This document shows, piece by piece, positions 1-9,793 of a stretch of 64,000 nucleotides of DNA. The notes beneath the pieces are model-generated. The model saw only the letters and a list, made by a program, of their open reading frames with translations, ran no database searches and was not told where the DNA came from. A program made the position numbers and the translations under genes. Source of the DNA: Lysinibacillus capsici (lineage in GTDB: Bacteria > Bacillota > Bacilli > Bacillales_A > Planococcaceae); assembly GCF_003367505.1 (NCBI RefSeq), contig NZ_PXXX01000008.1, positions 158,909 through 222,908 of the forward strand, in the 5' to 3' direction. The number at the start of each line of letters is the position of its first letter. Within the stretch, counting starts at the first letter, position 1.

Positions 1-6
1 AGCAAT

Positions 7-1383
7 TTGGCAAAGAAAAAAACGAAATTTGTATGTTCAGGCTGTGGCTATGAATCTGCTAAATGGATGGGAAGATGCCCTGGATGTGGCGAATGGAATA
101 AAATGGTGGAAGAAGTAGAAATGGTTGCAAAAGGCCCACGTGGAGCATTTCAACATTCTGCTACAGTTACTCAAAAGGCAATCCCGATTATCCAAGTAGA
201 AGCTACTGAAGAATCGCGCGTAGCAACAGAAATGGGCGAACTCAATCGTGTATTAGGCGGTGGCATTGTACCTGGTTCTCTAGTATTAATTGGGGGCGAT
301 CCTGGAATAGGGAAATCAACATTACTATTACAGGTTTCCGCATTACTCTCGAATAAAGGGCATCGCGTACTTTATATTTCCGGAGAGGAATCCATTCGTC
401 AAACGAAATTACGAGCAGAGCGTTTAGGAGTGATTTCTCAAGAGCTTTACATATACTCCGAAACAAACCTAGAGTTTTTAAACCAAACCATTGATGAAGT
501 ACAACCTAAATTTGTCATTGTCGATTCCATACAAACGGTTTTTCATCCAGAAGTAACAAGCGCCCCAGGTAGTGTCTCACAGGTTCGTGAATGTACAGCC
601 GAGCTGATGCGAATCGCTAAAACAAAAGGCATTGCTATTTTTCTAGTAGGGCATGTCACAAAAGAGGGGCAAATTGCTGGGCCACGTATTTTAGAGCATA
701 TGGTGGATACTGTACTATACTTTGAAGGGGAAAGACATCATAATCATCGTATTTTACGAAGCCAAAAAAACCGCTTCGGATCTACAAATGAAATTGCTAT
801 ATTTGAAATGCTTCAAGGTGGGTTAAAGGAAGTTCTAAACCCTTCTGAGTTATTTTTACAGGAGCGTTCACAAGGTGCGGCGGGGTCAACTATTGTAGCC
901 TCAATGGAGGGGACAAGGCCAATTCTTGTTGAAATTCAATCCTTAGTTACACCTACAAGCTTTAACTATCCTAAACGTATGGCCACAGGTGTCGATCAAA
1001 ATCGAGTACAATTGCTAATGGCTGTACTAGAAAAGCGTATGGGTCTCATGCTACAAGCTCAGGATGCATATATTAAAGTTGCTGGTGGTGTCAAGCTGGA
1101 TGAGCCAGCAATAGATTTAGCGGTGTTGACAAGCATTGTATCTAGTTTTAAGGATCAGGCAGTGCGTGCAACGGATTGCTTTATTGGTGAGGTCGGACTG
1201 ACAGGTGAGGTCCGTCGGGTATCACGTATAGAACAGCGAGTCATTGAAGCGGCGAAGCTTGGATTTAAAAGAGCTTTCATTCCTTCTTCGAATATTGGTG
1301 GTTGGGAATTTCCTCAGGGAATTGAAATTGTTGGTGTAGAAACAATAAAAGATGCACTAAATGCATGCTTTAGAGAGTTATAA
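7..1383 (+). CDS. radA: DNA repair protein RadA/Sms
   Basis: RadA is a RecA-like branch-migration ATPase that processes recombination intermediates in DNA repair and transformation. The protein shows an N-terminal zinc ribbon (C10-x2-C13, C24-x2-C27), a Walker A motif GDPGIGKST at about 97-105, a Walker B at about 170-173, the RadA-specific KNRFG motif at 254-258 and a C-terminal Lon-like domain. Its 458 residues match the usual family length. The start used is TTG at base 7. The window opens only six bases upstream, so its ribosome site cannot be judged. In Bacillus radA is followed by disA; here it is not. Confidence 0.97.
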   Translation: MAKKKTKFVCSGCGYESAKWMGRCPGCGEWNKMVEEVEMVAKGPRGAFQHSATVTQKAIPIIQVEATEESRVATEMGELNRVLGGGIVPGSLVLIGGDPGIGKSTLLLQVSALLSNKGHRVLYISGEESIRQTKLRAERLGVISQELYIYSETNLEFLNQTIDEVQPKFVIVDSIQTVFHPEVTSAPGSVSQVRECTAELMRIAKTKGIAIFLVGHVTKEGQIAGPRILEHMVDTVLYFEGERHHNHRILRSQKNRFGSTNEIAIFEMLQGGLKEVLNPSELFLQERSQGAAGSTIVASMEGTRPILVEIQSLVTPTSFNYPKRMATGVDQNRVQLLMAVLEKRMGLMLQAQDAYIKVAGGVKLDEPAIDLAVLTSIVSSFKDQAVRATDCFIGEVGLTGEVRRVSRIEQRVIEAAKLGFKRAFIPSSNIGGWEFPQGIEIVGVETIKDALNACFREL

Positions 1384-1665
1384 AGGAGGTTGTGCATGTT
1401 GGATATTATTCTGACATGCATTTTCCTTCATTTTTGATGCTAATATTGGAAACTCAAATAAAAGAATAATCGTCCTAAATAATAGCTGATGAATGAATAA
1501 AGGATTTTCATCTAGTACGAACAAAATAGAAGTTTGTAAAATTTTGTCTAACTATCTTATCCTTGTTTCACACATCAAAAATAATGAGATTTTGACTGAG
1601 CTCATGAAAGATTTTCTACCGTAAACTATGTATAATCTTAACTAACAATTAGGAGGTGACAGCTT
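1384..1665. other. radA-yacL intergenic region lacking disA
   Basis: This 282-base gap is where disA (diadenylate cyclase) lies in Bacillus. I see no DisA-like reading frame in any frame. Directly after the radA stop there is a strong ribosome site (AAAGGAGGT, 1382-1390) and an ATG at 1396, but that frame closes after 13 codons at 1437 and the peptide does not resemble the DisA N-terminus. A TATAAT at 1631-1636 could be the -10 of a yacL promoter, although no good -35 lies 16-18 bases upstream. The rest is AT-rich without a clear hairpin. Confidence 0.6.
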
Positions 1666-2751
1666 GTGAAAAAATTTGTTCAAATTGCGTTTTTACTGAT
1701 TGGAGGAGCATTGGGCCTTGTTTTCTTACCGCCATTATACGAATTGCTTCATTTATCATCTAATCCTTGGCTAGATAATCCTTATGTATCAGTAGCTCTA
1801 GGCGCACTTTTACTGTTTACACTATCTTTTGCATTTTCCGATTACTTTGTAAGGCTCATTAGCTGGATGGAAGAAGTTCTGTTTAAGGTTCCTATCGGAG
1901 ATTTATTATTTGGTACGTTTGGTTTAATAATTGGGTTGATTGTCGCTTACTTTTTAGGCTTTGCCATTGATAGTGTACCATTCCCTGTTATTTCGGAAGT
2001 ACTTCCAATTATCCTGTCATTTGTATTAGGGTATTTAGGATTCCGTCTAGGTTTTAGAAAAAGAGATGAGCTCATACAGCTTTTTACATTACGTAGTACC
2101 AATACGAAGAAAAAAGCTGCTGAAGGTGCTGAAGCTCAAGAGGTTCGTGGAAGCTACAAACTGCTAGATACAAGTGTAATTATTGATGGTCGTATTGCTG
2201 ATATTTCTGAAACAGGCTTCATTGAGGGTATATTAGTTGTACCTCAATTTGTGCTCACAGAGCTTCAGCATATAGCTGATTCATCTGATACCTTAAAGCG
2301 CACAAGAGGTCGGCGTGGTTTAGATATTTTAAAAAAATTACAAGATGAGCGTAAGACAAAAGTTGAAATTACGGACGAGGATTTTGAAGATGTACAAGAG
2401 GTAGATTTAAAGCTTGTCCGTCTTGCAAAAAAAATGGGCAATGATACATGCATCGTTACCAATGATTTTAACCTGAATAAAGTCTGTGAGCTCCATCATG
2501 TAAAAGTGTTAAATATCAATGATTTAGCGAATGCAGTGAAACCTGTAGTTATACCAGGTGAAGATATGCAGGTTGTGGTTATAAAGGATGGCAAAGAGCA
2601 TAACCAAGGAGTTGCCTATTTAGATGATGGTACGATGATTGTGGTTGAAGGTGGTCGTAGTTACATCGGACAGGCAATTACAGTTACAGTTACTAGTGTG
2701 CTGCAAACATCGGCAGGTCGTATGATATTTGCTAAGCCGAAGGACGATTAG
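1666..2751 (+). CDS. yacL: PIN/TRAM-domain membrane protein YacL
   Basis: YacL is a membrane-anchored PIN-domain protein of Bacilli, presumed to be a nuclease; its substrate is unknown. The 361 residues divide into about four hydrophobic segments within residues 1-130, a PIN domain at about 165-280 with conserved acidic positions (D168, D174 and later Asp residues), and a C-terminal TRAM-like beta-barrel from about 295. The GTG start at 1666 follows a perfect AGGAGGTGA ribosome site. It precedes ispD by 11 bases and is probably cotranscribed with it. The family assignment is firm; the function is inference from the domains. Confidence 0.93.
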   Translation: MKKFVQIAFLLIGGALGLVFLPPLYELLHLSSNPWLDNPYVSVALGALLLFTLSFAFSDYFVRLISWMEEVLFKVPIGDLLFGTFGLIIGLIVAYFLGFAIDSVPFPVISEVLPIILSFVLGYLGFRLGFRKRDELIQLFTLRSTNTKKKAAEGAEAQEVRGSYKLLDTSVIIDGRIADISETGFIEGILVVPQFVLTELQHIADSSDTLKRTRGRRGLDILKKLQDERKTKVEITDEDFEDVQEVDLKLVRLAKKMGNDTCIVTNDFNLNKVCELHHVKVLNINDLANAVKPVVIPGEDMQVVVIKDGKEHNQGVAYLDDGTMIVVEGGRSYIGQAITVTVTSVLQTSAGRMIFAKPKDD

Positions 2752-2762
2752 GATGTGGGGAA

Positions 2763-3458
2763 ATGCAATATGAAGTGGTTCTACCTGCTGCCGGAAGTGG
2801 GAAGCGTATGGGTGCAGGGCAAAATAAATTATTTTTAAAGCTTTTAGAGAAACCTATTCTGGTACACACGCTAGAAGTGTTTCAACAAGATCCCGCTTGC
2901 ACAGGTATTTGGCTCGCTGTAAAACCAGAAGAGCGTGGATTTATTCAAAAAATGCTAGAGGACTATAGGATTACCAAAGTGAAGGGTTTACCTGATGGGG
3001 GTGCTGAGCGACAGCATTCGGTTCATTCTTGCATGAAAGAGATGCAACAGGTAGATATTGTGCTTGTCCATGACGCAGCACGCCCGTTTATTACGCATGA
3101 TATCATTGCAAAGCTTGTACAGAACGCGCATCATCATGGTGCAGCAATTGCAGGGGTTCGTGCGAAAGATACGATGAAAAAAGTATCAATGAATGGCATT
3201 ATAGAGGAAACGGTTGATCGAGAAAGCCTTTGGATGGTGCAAACTCCACAAGCATTCCGTTTTGAATTAATTATGGAAGCGGAGGACGTAGCTGAAAAAG
3301 TAGGTTTTCTTGGGACAGATGAGGCAATGCTAATGGAGCGTCTCGGACATCAGGTACACATCGTAGAAAGTAGTTATGAAAATGTAAAAATGACAACACA
3401 AGAAGACTTAGTATTTGGTGAGGCAATCTTGCGTAAGCGTGGATCATTCAATCATTAG
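2763..3458 (+). CDS. ispD: 2-C-methyl-D-erythritol 4-phosphate cytidylyltransferase
   Basis: IspD joins CTP to 2-C-methyl-D-erythritol 4-phosphate, the third step of the non-mevalonate isoprenoid pathway in the cytoplasm. The nucleotide-binding signature LPAAGSGKRMG with a following conserved Lys lies at the N-terminus, and VHDAARPF is present near residue 100. The 231 residues match the family. The gene starts 11 bases after yacL with only a weak GGGGAAA ribosome site, which suggests translational dependence on yacL. In Bacillus ispF follows at once; here a terminator and a serine acetyltransferase gene separate the two pathway genes. Confidence 0.96.
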   Translation: MQYEVVLPAAGSGKRMGAGQNKLFLKLLEKPILVHTLEVFQQDPACTGIWLAVKPEERGFIQKMLEDYRITKVKGLPDGGAERQHSVHSCMKEMQQVDIVLVHDAARPFITHDIIAKLVQNAHHHGAAIAGVRAKDTMKKVSMNGIIEETVDRESLWMVQTPQAFRFELIMEAEDVAEKVGFLGTDEAMLMERLGHQVHIVESSYENVKMTTQEDLVFGEAILRKRGSFNH

Positions 3459-3472
3459 GAAATATTATTTAT

Positions 3473-3517
3473 AGAGGCTATTCATTCGTAGTTTGTTAAG
3501 GATGGATAGTCTTTTTT
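3473..3517 (+). terminator. Intrinsic terminator after ispD
   Basis: An 11-base stem (3473-ish AGGCTATTCAT arm ending at 3485, pairing through two wobbles with 3502-3512) is followed by a run of six T at 3512-3517. It ends the radA-yacL-ispD transcript. Confidence 0.75.
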
Positions 3518-3772
3518 ATTTGTTTTGTTTGGGAAAAATTATATGGTCAGAATGCCTTATTGCTTCGTAATCTGTTCATCCATATATGTATGATAATAAT
3601 GACATAACTGCTAGTCGAATTAGAAACGAAGGCGTAGAAGAGAATAAAAAGTTGGAATGCTCCAATAAAGTGGATTTTATCCATATGTGATTGTTTTATG
3701 TGTAAAATGAAATAGTGGATATATGATTAATAAGGTAATAGAATAGATGAAAAGATGTGAGGGGTGTTTATT
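3518..3772. other. Intergenic region ispD-cysE
   Basis: Together with the ispD terminator this leaves a 314-base stretch without a gene. It is AT-rich. I looked for a cysteine T-box (a TGGNACC motif plus terminator stem) and for an S-box and found neither, so the serine acetyltransferase here does not appear to be under the tRNA-Cys control known for Bacillus cysE. No convincing promoter hexamer pair was found. Confidence 0.5.
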
Positions 3773-4714
3773 GTGTCATTAAATGATTGGTTGAATCAAA
3801 AGGTTCCAGAAATTACAGGTTCATTAACTAGTATAAATAAACAGTACATCGACGTTGACAACTCAATAGGCTTTGATGGACGAGATCGGGTTATAAAAAT
3901 AATAGATAATTTCCATGAGGTGCTGTTTCCTGGCATTTATATGACAAGACCTATTGATGAAACAAGGGTGAACGTAGTTTGCAGTAATAAGCTGCGTGAA
4001 ACAGCATTAGATTTGCGGGATATTATCGAAAAAGTATTATTTTATAATATGGAGGATAGTGATCCTGCCAATTGCGAGAAGTATTGCCGTGAACAAGCAG
4101 ACAAAATTGTTATGAATTTGATTAATCGATTTCCTGCCATTCGCCAAGTGCTACAAACAGATATTCAAGCGGCATATAATGGTGACCCAGCAGCTCTTTC
4201 CACAGAGGAAATTTTGCTAAGCTATCCATCTATTGTGGCTGTTTATATTCACCGCATCGCACATGAGTTATACGAAATGGGTGTACAAATTGTGCCTCGA
4301 ATTATGTCAGAATATGCGCACCGATTAACGGGTATCGATATTCATCCAGGGGCTACAATAGGAGAATCATTCTTTATTGACCACGGAACAGGTGTAGTTA
4401 TCGGTGAAACTTGTACTATCGGTAAGAATGTAAAAATTTATCAAGGTGTAACATTAGGTGCACTAAGCTTCCCATTAGATGAAAATGGTAATCCAATTAA
4501 GGGCATTAAGCGTCATCCGAATATTGCCGACAATGTTGTCATTTATGCTGGTGCTACTATCTTAGGGGGCGAGACGACGATTGGGCACGATTCCGTTTTA
4601 GGAAGTAATATTTGGCTAACACACTCTGTTCCCCCTTATTCACGTGTTTATAATTCACAGCCATCTCCGAATATTAGCAACAGTCAAATGAAAAATATAG
4701 AGTATCATATTTAA
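3773..4714 (+). CDS. epsC: Serine O-acetyltransferase, long EpsC-type
   Basis: The enzyme transfers acetyl from acetyl-CoA to serine, giving O-acetylserine for cysteine synthesis. The C-terminal half is a left-handed beta-helix of hexapeptide repeats, with the catalytic-region motif GIDIHPGATIG and the histidine-containing DHGTGVVIGET. An N-terminal extension of about 140 residues makes it about 313 aa, against roughly 217 for Bacillus CysE, as in the EpsC subgroup. I chose GTG at 3773 because GAGGGG (3759-3764) lies eight bases upstream; the alternative GTG at 3764 overlaps that ribosome site. It sits between ispD and ispF instead of ahead of cysS. Confidence 0.88.
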   Translation: MSLNDWLNQKVPEITGSLTSINKQYIDVDNSIGFDGRDRVIKIIDNFHEVLFPGIYMTRPIDETRVNVVCSNKLRETALDLRDIIEKVLFYNMEDSDPANCEKYCREQADKIVMNLINRFPAIRQVLQTDIQAAYNGDPAALSTEEILLSYPSIVAVYIHRIAHELYEMGVQIVPRIMSEYAHRLTGIDIHPGATIGESFFIDHGTGVVIGETCTIGKNVKIYQGVTLGALSFPLDENGNPIKGIKRHPNIADNVVIYAGATILGGETTIGHDSVLGSNIWLTHSVPPYSRVYNSQPSPNISNSQMKNIEYHI

Positions 4715-4722
4715 AGAATGTG

Positions 4723-4757
4723 GGGCAGTCTAGAGAGTGTAGCTTTCTAAACTGCCC
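4723..4757 (+). terminator. Hairpin after serine acetyltransferase gene
   Basis: An inverted repeat pairs GGGCAGT (from 4723) with ACTGCCC (4751-4757), with four further paired bases inside after one mismatch. There is no T-run after it, so it is either a weak terminator or an mRNA-stabilising hairpin. Confidence 0.45.
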
Positions 4758-4855
4758 ATTACTGCTATAGGAGGATAATTATTAAAGCGCTTTTCAAACA
4801 ACCTAGGGCAAATTTTGATATGATAATGATAAATATTAATTAAAGGAAGATGAAT

Positions 4856-5332
4856 ATGTTTCGAATTGGACAAGGTTTTGACGTACATGCATTTGAAGAA
4901 GGTCGTCCATTAATTATTGGTGGCATTACCATTCCGCATGAAAAAGGACTAGTAGGACATTCAGATGCGGATGTTCTCTTACACACTGTCACAGATGCGG
5001 CTCTAGGAGCAATTGGAGAAGGGGATATTGGCCGTCATTTTCCAGATACAGACCCTGCATTTAAGGACGCGGACTCAGCAAAATTATTAGAGTACATTTG
5101 GAAGATCGTTGAGGATAAGGGTTATTCTCTAGGTAATGTCGATTGTACCATTATGGCACAGCGTCCTAAAATGGCCCCCTATATTGGACAGATGCAACAA
5201 CGTATCGCTGAATTATTACACGCAGAGCCTTCACAGGTAAATGTTAAAGCAACTACAACTGAACGATTAGGTTTTACAGGTCGCGAGGAAGGTATTGCGG
5301 CAATGGCAACAATTCTATTGATCAAGAAATAA
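4856..5332 (+). CDS. ispF: 2-C-methyl-D-erythritol 2,4-cyclodiphosphate synthase
   Basis: IspF cyclises CDP-methylerythritol 2-phosphate to the 2,4-cyclodiphosphate with release of CMP in the non-mevalonate isoprenoid pathway. The N-terminal [11 protein letters not shown] carries the metal-binding Asp and His, and a second metal-binding His lies in the HSDADVLLH segment. The family C-terminal motif [16 protein letters not shown] is intact. I place the start at ATG 4856 (MFRIGQG, 158 aa), eight bases after AAGGAA; the in-frame ATG at 4850 is only two bases from that site. ispD lies about 1.4 kb upstream rather than adjacent. Confidence 0.95.
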   Translation: MFRIGQGFDVHAFEEGRPLIIGGITIPHEKGLVGHSDADVLLHTVTDAALGAIGEGDIGRHFPDTDPAFKDADSAKLLEYIWKIVEDKGYSLGNVDCTIMAQRPKMAPYIGQMQQRIAELLHAEPSQVNVKATTTERLGFTGREEGIAAMATILLIKK

Positions 5333-5422
5333 ATGTGGATGAACCCCGCTTTTATTTCCTGTAACAGAGTGGTAAAATGAACAAAGTCAATTTTTGATCG
5401 AAAATTTAGGAGGCTTTTAATT

Positions 5423-6883
5423 ATGACGAAAGAAGTTCGCGTTCGTTACGCGCCATCTCCAACAGGTTATTTACATATCGGTGGAGCGCGTACAGCATTA
5501 TTCAATTATTTATATGCAAAACATCATAACGGTAAATTCATTGTACGTATTGAAGATACGGATATTGAACGTAATGTAGAGGGCGGAGAAGCATCTCAGC
5601 TAGATAACCTAAAATGGTTAGGTATTGAATATGATGAGTCCATTGATATTGGTGGACCTTATGCGCCTTATCGTCAAATGGAACGTCTTGATATTTATAA
5701 AGAGCACGCTGAAAAACTATTAGAGCAAGGTGTAGCCTACAAGTGTTTCTGTTCTTCTGAAAAGCTTGAAGCATCTCGTGAAGAACAAAAAGCAAGAGGT
5801 GTAGCTGCTCCTACTTATGATGGTACATGTCGCCACTTATCAGCAGATGAAATTGCTGCTAAAGAAGCGGCAGGTGAGCCATACACAATCCGTATGCGTG
5901 TACCTGAAAGTGTAACATACGAATTTGAAGATTTAGTTCGTGGACAAGTTACCTTTGAGTCTAAAGATATTGGTGATTGGGTGCTTGTAAAAGCAAATGG
6001 TATTCCAACATATAACTATGCGGTTGTTTTAGATGATCACTTTATGGAAATCTCTCACGTTTTCCGCGGTGAGGAGCATTTATCGAATACACCAAAGCAA
6101 ATGATGATTTTTGATGCATTTGGTTGGGAATATCCACGCTTTGGACATATGACATTAATTATTAACGAAAACCGTAAAAAACTATCTAAGCGTGATGAAT
6201 CGATTATTCAATTTGTTACGCAATATAAAGATTTAGGTTATCTTCCTGAAGCGATGTTTAACTTCTTTGCGCTACTTGGTTGGTCTCCAGAGGGAGAAGA
6301 AGAGATTTTCTCAAAAGAAGAATTTATCAAAATTTTTGATGAAAAACGTCTTTCAAAATCACCATCTATGTTCGATAAACAAAAGCTAACATGGATGAAT
6401 AATCAATATATTAAAAAGTTGTCTTTGGAAGAAGTTGTAGCTTTATCTTTACCACATCTACAAAAAGCAGGCTTATTACCTGAAGAACTTACTGCAGAGC
6501 AACATGCTTGGGCGACGGATTTAATCGCACTTTATCATGACCAAATGAGCTTTGGTGCAGAAATTGTCGAATTATCTAGCCTATTCTTTAACGACCATAT
6601 TGAATATGATGAAGAAGCAAAAGAGGTTTTAGCAGGAGAGCAAGTACCTGAAGTAATGGCGGCATTTAAAGCACAATTGGAAGAGCTAGAAGAGTTTACA
6701 CCAGATGCGGTAAAAGCTGCGATTAAAGCTGTACAAAAGACAACTGGTCATAAAGGTAAAAATCTGTTCATGCCAATCCGTGTTGTGACAACAGGTGAAA
6801 CACATGGACCAGAGTTGCCGAACGCCATTTGTTTAATTGGTAAAGAGAAAGCAATTGACCGTGTAGAAAAATTTGCACAATAA
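5423..6883 (+). CDS. gltX: Glutamyl-tRNA synthetase
   Basis: This class I synthetase charges tRNA-Glu. In Bacilli it is usually non-discriminating and also charges tRNA-Gln, which the GatCAB amidotransferase then corrects. The HIGH-like motif is HIGG (residues 18-21, after APSPTGYL) and the KMSKS loop is KLSKRDES near 255. The 486 residues match the family. The ATG follows AGGAGG closely. Downstream, after a promoter and T-box, comes cysS. The gltX-cysS synteny is conserved, but the cysE gene that separates them in B. subtilis has moved upstream. Confidence 0.97.
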   Translation: MTKEVRVRYAPSPTGYLHIGGARTALFNYLYAKHHNGKFIVRIEDTDIERNVEGGEASQLDNLKWLGIEYDESIDIGGPYAPYRQMERLDIYKEHAEKLLEQGVAYKCFCSSEKLEASREEQKARGVAAPTYDGTCRHLSADEIAAKEAAGEPYTIRMRVPESVTYEFEDLVRGQVTFESKDIGDWVLVKANGIPTYNYAVVLDDHFMEISHVFRGEEHLSNTPKQMMIFDAFGWEYPRFGHMTLIINENRKKLSKRDESIIQFVTQYKDLGYLPEAMFNFFALLGWSPEGEEEIFSKEEFIKIFDEKRLSKSPSMFDKQKLTWMNNQYIKKLSLEEVVALSLPHLQKAGLLPEELTAEQHAWATDLIALYHDQMSFGAEIVELSSLFFNDHIEYDEEAKEVLAGEQVPEVMAAFKAQLEELEEFTPDAVKAAIKAVQKTTGHKGKNLFMPIRVVTTGETHGPELPNAICLIGKEKAIDRVEKFAQ

Positions 6884-6894
6884 AGATAAATTTA

Positions 6895-6922
6895 TTGACA
6901 ATTCATTCTTTCGTTGTAAAAT
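6895..6922 (+). promoter_or_regulatory. Sigma-A promoter of the cysS T-box leader
   Basis: TTGACA at 6895-6900 and TAAAAT at 6917-6922 are separated by 16 bases. The -35 is a perfect consensus. Transcription would start near 6929, just ahead of the T-box stem I. Confidence 0.8.
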
Positions 6923-6928
6923 GTATTT

Positions 6929-7190
6929 ACATTGAAAAAGCGTTGATAAGGAGAAGTAAGTGGCGCATGCTCTTAAGAGAGGACCATCATCGGCTGAAAG
7001 TGGTCTGAGCCTAGGCAAAACTGAAATGCACCTTTGAGCATAAAGCTGAACGAGAGTAGGCTTTATCGAGTCATCCCCGTTAATGGATGTCCAAAGTGGA
7101 AGGCTTTTTGTCTTCAATCAGAGTGGAACCACGCAAATCGAGCGTCTCTGTCATTCCTTTTAGGAGTGATAGAGGCGCTTTTTTTATTCA
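6929..7190 (+). ncRNA. T-box leader, cysteine specifier, for cysS
   Basis: The leader starts with the typical stem I entry (GATAAGGAGAAGTAA) and carries a TGC cysteine codon at 7027-7029 in the specifier position. The T-box bulge motif AGAGTGGAACCACGC lies at 7120-7134 and the terminator stem follows. Uncharged tRNA-Cys would bind the specifier and bulge and favour antitermination. This is the family rule for T-boxes; the specifier choice is inferred from position and from the downstream gene. Confidence 0.93.
7141..7186 (+). terminator. T-box regulated terminator
   Basis: An 18-base near-perfect stem (7141-7158 with 7163-7180, AGCGTCTCT pairing with AGAGGCGCT at the base) is followed by seven T. 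It is the default-off element of the cysS T-box. Confidence 0.9.
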
Positions 7191-7213
7191 ACAGAAAAGG
7201 AGAGTGAAATACA

Positions 7214-8614
7214 ATGGGTATTCAAATTTTTAACTCATTAACACGACAAAAGGAAACCTTTGTACCGCTAGAAGAGGGCAAGGTAAAAATGTATGTCTGC
7301 GGTCCTACGGTTTATAACTATATCCATATTGGGAATTCACGTCCTGTAATTGTTTATGATACAGTACGTCGTTATTTTCAATATAAAGGCTATGATGTAA
7401 AGTTTGTTTCCAATTTTACGGATGTAGACGATAAAATTATTAAAGCAGCAAATGAGCTTGGTGAAGAAGTACACGAATTAACAGAGCGTTTTATTGCAGC
7501 CTATTTTGAAGATGTTACAGCACTAGGATGCAAAAAGGCAGATGTTCATCCACGTGTGACAGAGCATATGGACGATATCATTCAATTTATTCAAGTGCTA
7601 ATTGAAAAGGGTTACGCTTATGAATCTGCTGGAGATGTGTATTACCGTACTCGTAAATTTGATGGCTATGGTAAATTATCACACCAATCAGTTGACGATT
7701 TAAAAATCGGTGCTCGTATTGAAGCGGGCGAGAAAAAAGATGATGCGCTAGATTTTGCTTTATGGAAAGCTGCTAAGCCAGGTGAGATATTCTGGGAAAG
7801 CCCATGGGGAGATGGCCGTCCAGGGTGGCATATTGAGTGTTCTGTAATGGCTCGTGAACATTTAGGAGATACTATTGATATTCATGCTGGTGGGCAGGAT
7901 TTAACTTTCCCTCACCACGAAAATGAAATTGCTCAATCAGAGGCACACAATGATAAAACATTTGCGCGTTATTGGATGCATAACGGGTATATTAATATTG
8001 ATAATGAAAAGATGTCCAAATCTCTTGGGAATTTTATTCTTGTGAATGATATCCGTAAACAAATTGACCCGCAGATATTGCGTTTCTTCATGCTATCTGT
8101 CCATTATCGTCATCCAATTAACTTTGCGAAGGACCTAGTAGAAGCTGCTGCGTCAGGTTTAGAGCGCATTCGTACAGCATACAACAATGTGAAGCATCGC
8201 CTTACGACTACTGTAAGCTTAGGTGATCATTCAGAAGAATGGCTGAACAAAATTGCGGAACAGAAAGCGCATTTTGAAGAGGCAATGGATGATGATTTTA
8301 ATACAGCCAACGCTATTTCTGTATTATTTGAAGTAGCTCGTATTGCTAATATTTACTTAAATGAAGCCAATACTTGCAAGAAGGTATTAGAAACCTTTAT
8401 TGAAACCTTTGAAGTACTAGGTGACGTCTTAGGTATTGAATTTGCAAAAGAAGAAGAACTATTAGACGAAGAAATTGAAGCATTACTACAAGAGCGCGTC
8501 GAGGCACGTAAAAATCGTGATTTTGCTCGCTCTGATGAGATCCGTGACCATTTGCAAGCCCAAGGTATCATTTTAGAAGATACACGACAAGGAACTAGAT
8601 GGAAACGAGGGTAA
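7214..8614 (+). CDS. cysS: Cysteinyl-tRNA synthetase
   Basis: This class I synthetase attaches cysteine to tRNA-Cys. The HIGH motif is seen as HIGN within [11 protein letters not shown], preceded by the zinc Cys in [10 protein letters not shown]. Further zinc ligands appear in HIECS and HHENE, and the KMSKS motif KMSKSLGNF is intact. The 466 residues match the Bacillus enzyme. It is controlled by the T-box directly upstream, so expression should rise when tRNA-Cys is uncharged. The next gene, mrnC, starts six bases after the stop. Confidence 0.97.
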   Translation: MGIQIFNSLTRQKETFVPLEEGKVKMYVCGPTVYNYIHIGNSRPVIVYDTVRRYFQYKGYDVKFVSNFTDVDDKIIKAANELGEEVHELTERFIAAYFEDVTALGCKKADVHPRVTEHMDDIIQFIQVLIEKGYAYESAGDVYYRTRKFDGYGKLSHQSVDDLKIGARIEAGEKKDDALDFALWKAAKPGEIFWESPWGDGRPGWHIECSVMAREHLGDTIDIHAGGQDLTFPHHENEIAQSEAHNDKTFARYWMHNGYINIDNEKMSKSLGNFILVNDIRKQIDPQILRFFMLSVHYRHPINFAKDLVEAAASGLERIRTAYNNVKHRLTTTVSLGDHSEEWLNKIAEQKAHFEEAMDDDFNTANAISVLFEVARIANIYLNEANTCKKVLETFIETFEVLGDVLGIEFAKEEELLDEEIEALLQERVEARKNRDFARSDEIRDHLQAQGIILEDTRQGTRWKRG

Positions 8615-8619
8615 TTAAG

Positions 8620-9039
8620 TTGGATAAACTTCGCAATGAAGATGTTAAACAATTAAAAGCGCTGGCGTTAGCCTATATGGGTGATGCCGTATTGGAACAA
8701 AAGGTCCGAGAATATTTGCTACGCTCTGGTCGTGTTAAACCAAACACACTACATCGAGAGGCAACTCGCTACGTCTCAGCAAAAGCGCAATCGATGATCG
8801 TTCATCGCATGATGGATGAAAATTATTTAACAGAGGAGGAATTGGCTGTGTTCCGCCGTGGACGCAATGCCAAATCCGGCTCTGTACCAAAAAATACGGA
8901 TGTCCAAACCTATCGTAATAGCTCAGGCTTTGAGGCGGTGCTTGGTAGTTTATATTTATTAAATGAACTAGAACGCGTCTACGAAATCATTGCATATGCT
9001 ATTCAAATAATCGAGGAATCAAAAGGAGTGTCTAAATAA
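8620..9039 (+). CDS. mrnC: Mini-ribonuclease III
   Basis: Mini-III is a dimeric RNase III catalytic domain without the double-stranded-RNA-binding domain; in B. subtilis it matures 23S rRNA. The acidic signature AYMGDAVLE and the family motif GRNAKSG...[10 protein letters not shown] are present. I place the start at TTG 8620, which aligns with the B. subtilis N-terminus and has GAGGG eight bases upstream, giving 139 aa. The in-frame ATG at 8599 would overlap cysS by 16 bases. Its stop overlaps the rlmB start (TAATG), so the two are translationally coupled. Confidence 0.92.
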   Translation: MDKLRNEDVKQLKALALAYMGDAVLEQKVREYLLRSGRVKPNTLHREATRYVSAKAQSMIVHRMMDENYLTEEELAVFRRGRNAKSGSVPKNTDVQTYRNSSGFEAVLGSLYLLNELERVYEIIAYAIQIIEESKGVSK

Positions 9040-9791
9040 TGGCAGAACAGAATGGTGAAATTATTGCCGGTAAAAACCCAGTGTTAGAAGCACTTCGTTC
9101 AGGCCGCGATATGAATAAAGTATGGATTGCAGAAGGAGTAAAGAAATCTGGCGTCAATGAACTGCTAGATTTAGCCCGTGAACGTGGTGTCATAGTTCAA
9201 TTTGTCCCAAAAAAGAAAGTTGACCAATTATCAAGTGCTAATCATCAAGGTATCGTTGCTTCTGTTGCCGCTTATAAGTATGCTGAACTAGAGGATTTAT
9301 TTGCAGCCGCAGCTAATAAACAGGAAGATCCTTTTTTCTTAATCTTAGATGAGTTAGAGGATCCTCATAATCTAGGGTCTATTATGAGAACGGCTGATGC
9401 TATAGGAGCACATGGTATTATTATTCCTAAGCGCCGATCAGTGAGTCTAACAGCAGTAGTGGCAAAGGCATCTACAGGAGCGATTGAACACGTTCCAGTT
9501 GTACGTGTAAACAATCTTGCTCAAACTATAGATGAATTAAAAGAACGCGGTGTATGGATTGCAGGGACAGATGCAAAGGGATCTGCAGATTATCGAAAAA
9601 TGGATGCAACATTACCATTAGCCATCATTATCGGTAGTGAGGGCAAAGGGATGGGGCGTTTATTAAAAGAAAAATGCGATTTTTTATATCACTTACCGAT
9701 GGTTGGGCATGTCACATCACTGAACGCATCAGTAGCAGCGGCTTTATTAATGTACGAAGTGTATCGTAAACGTCAAGAAGCGATTGAATAA
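9039..9791 (+). CDS. rlmB: 23S rRNA (guanosine-2'-O-)-methyltransferase RlmB
   Basis: This SpoU-family SAM-dependent enzyme methylates the 2'-O of the P-loop guanosine (G2251 in E. coli numbering) of 23S rRNA. An N-terminal L30e-like RNA-binding domain (GKNPVLEALRSGR) precedes the knotted SPOUT catalytic domain with motifs NLGSIMRTADA, IIIGSEGKGM and the C-terminal SLNASVAAALLMYE. Length 250 aa, standard. Its ATG overlaps the mrnC stop by one base, and rae1 follows after two bases, so mrnC-rlmB-rae1 form a tight RNA-processing group. Confidence 0.96.
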   Translation: MAEQNGEIIAGKNPVLEALRSGRDMNKVWIAEGVKKSGVNELLDLARERGVIVQFVPKKKVDQLSSANHQGIVASVAAYKYAELEDLFAAAANKQEDPFFLILDELEDPHNLGSIMRTADAIGAHGIIIPKRRSVSLTAVVAKASTGAIEHVPVVRVNNLAQTIDELKERGVWIAGTDAKGSADYRKMDATLPLAIIIGSEGKGMGRLLKEKCDFLYHLPMVGHVTSLNASVAAALLMYEVYRKRQEAIE

Positions 9792-9793
9792 CA

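Noticed and set aside
3459..3772. T-box or S-box ahead of the serine acetyltransferase
   Set aside because: No TGGNACC bulge motif, specifier-type stem or paired terminator/antiterminator was found.
6833..7117. Minus-strand open frame of 94 codons
   Set aside because: It lies across the end of gltX and the T-box leader and has no ribosome site or recognisable similarity.
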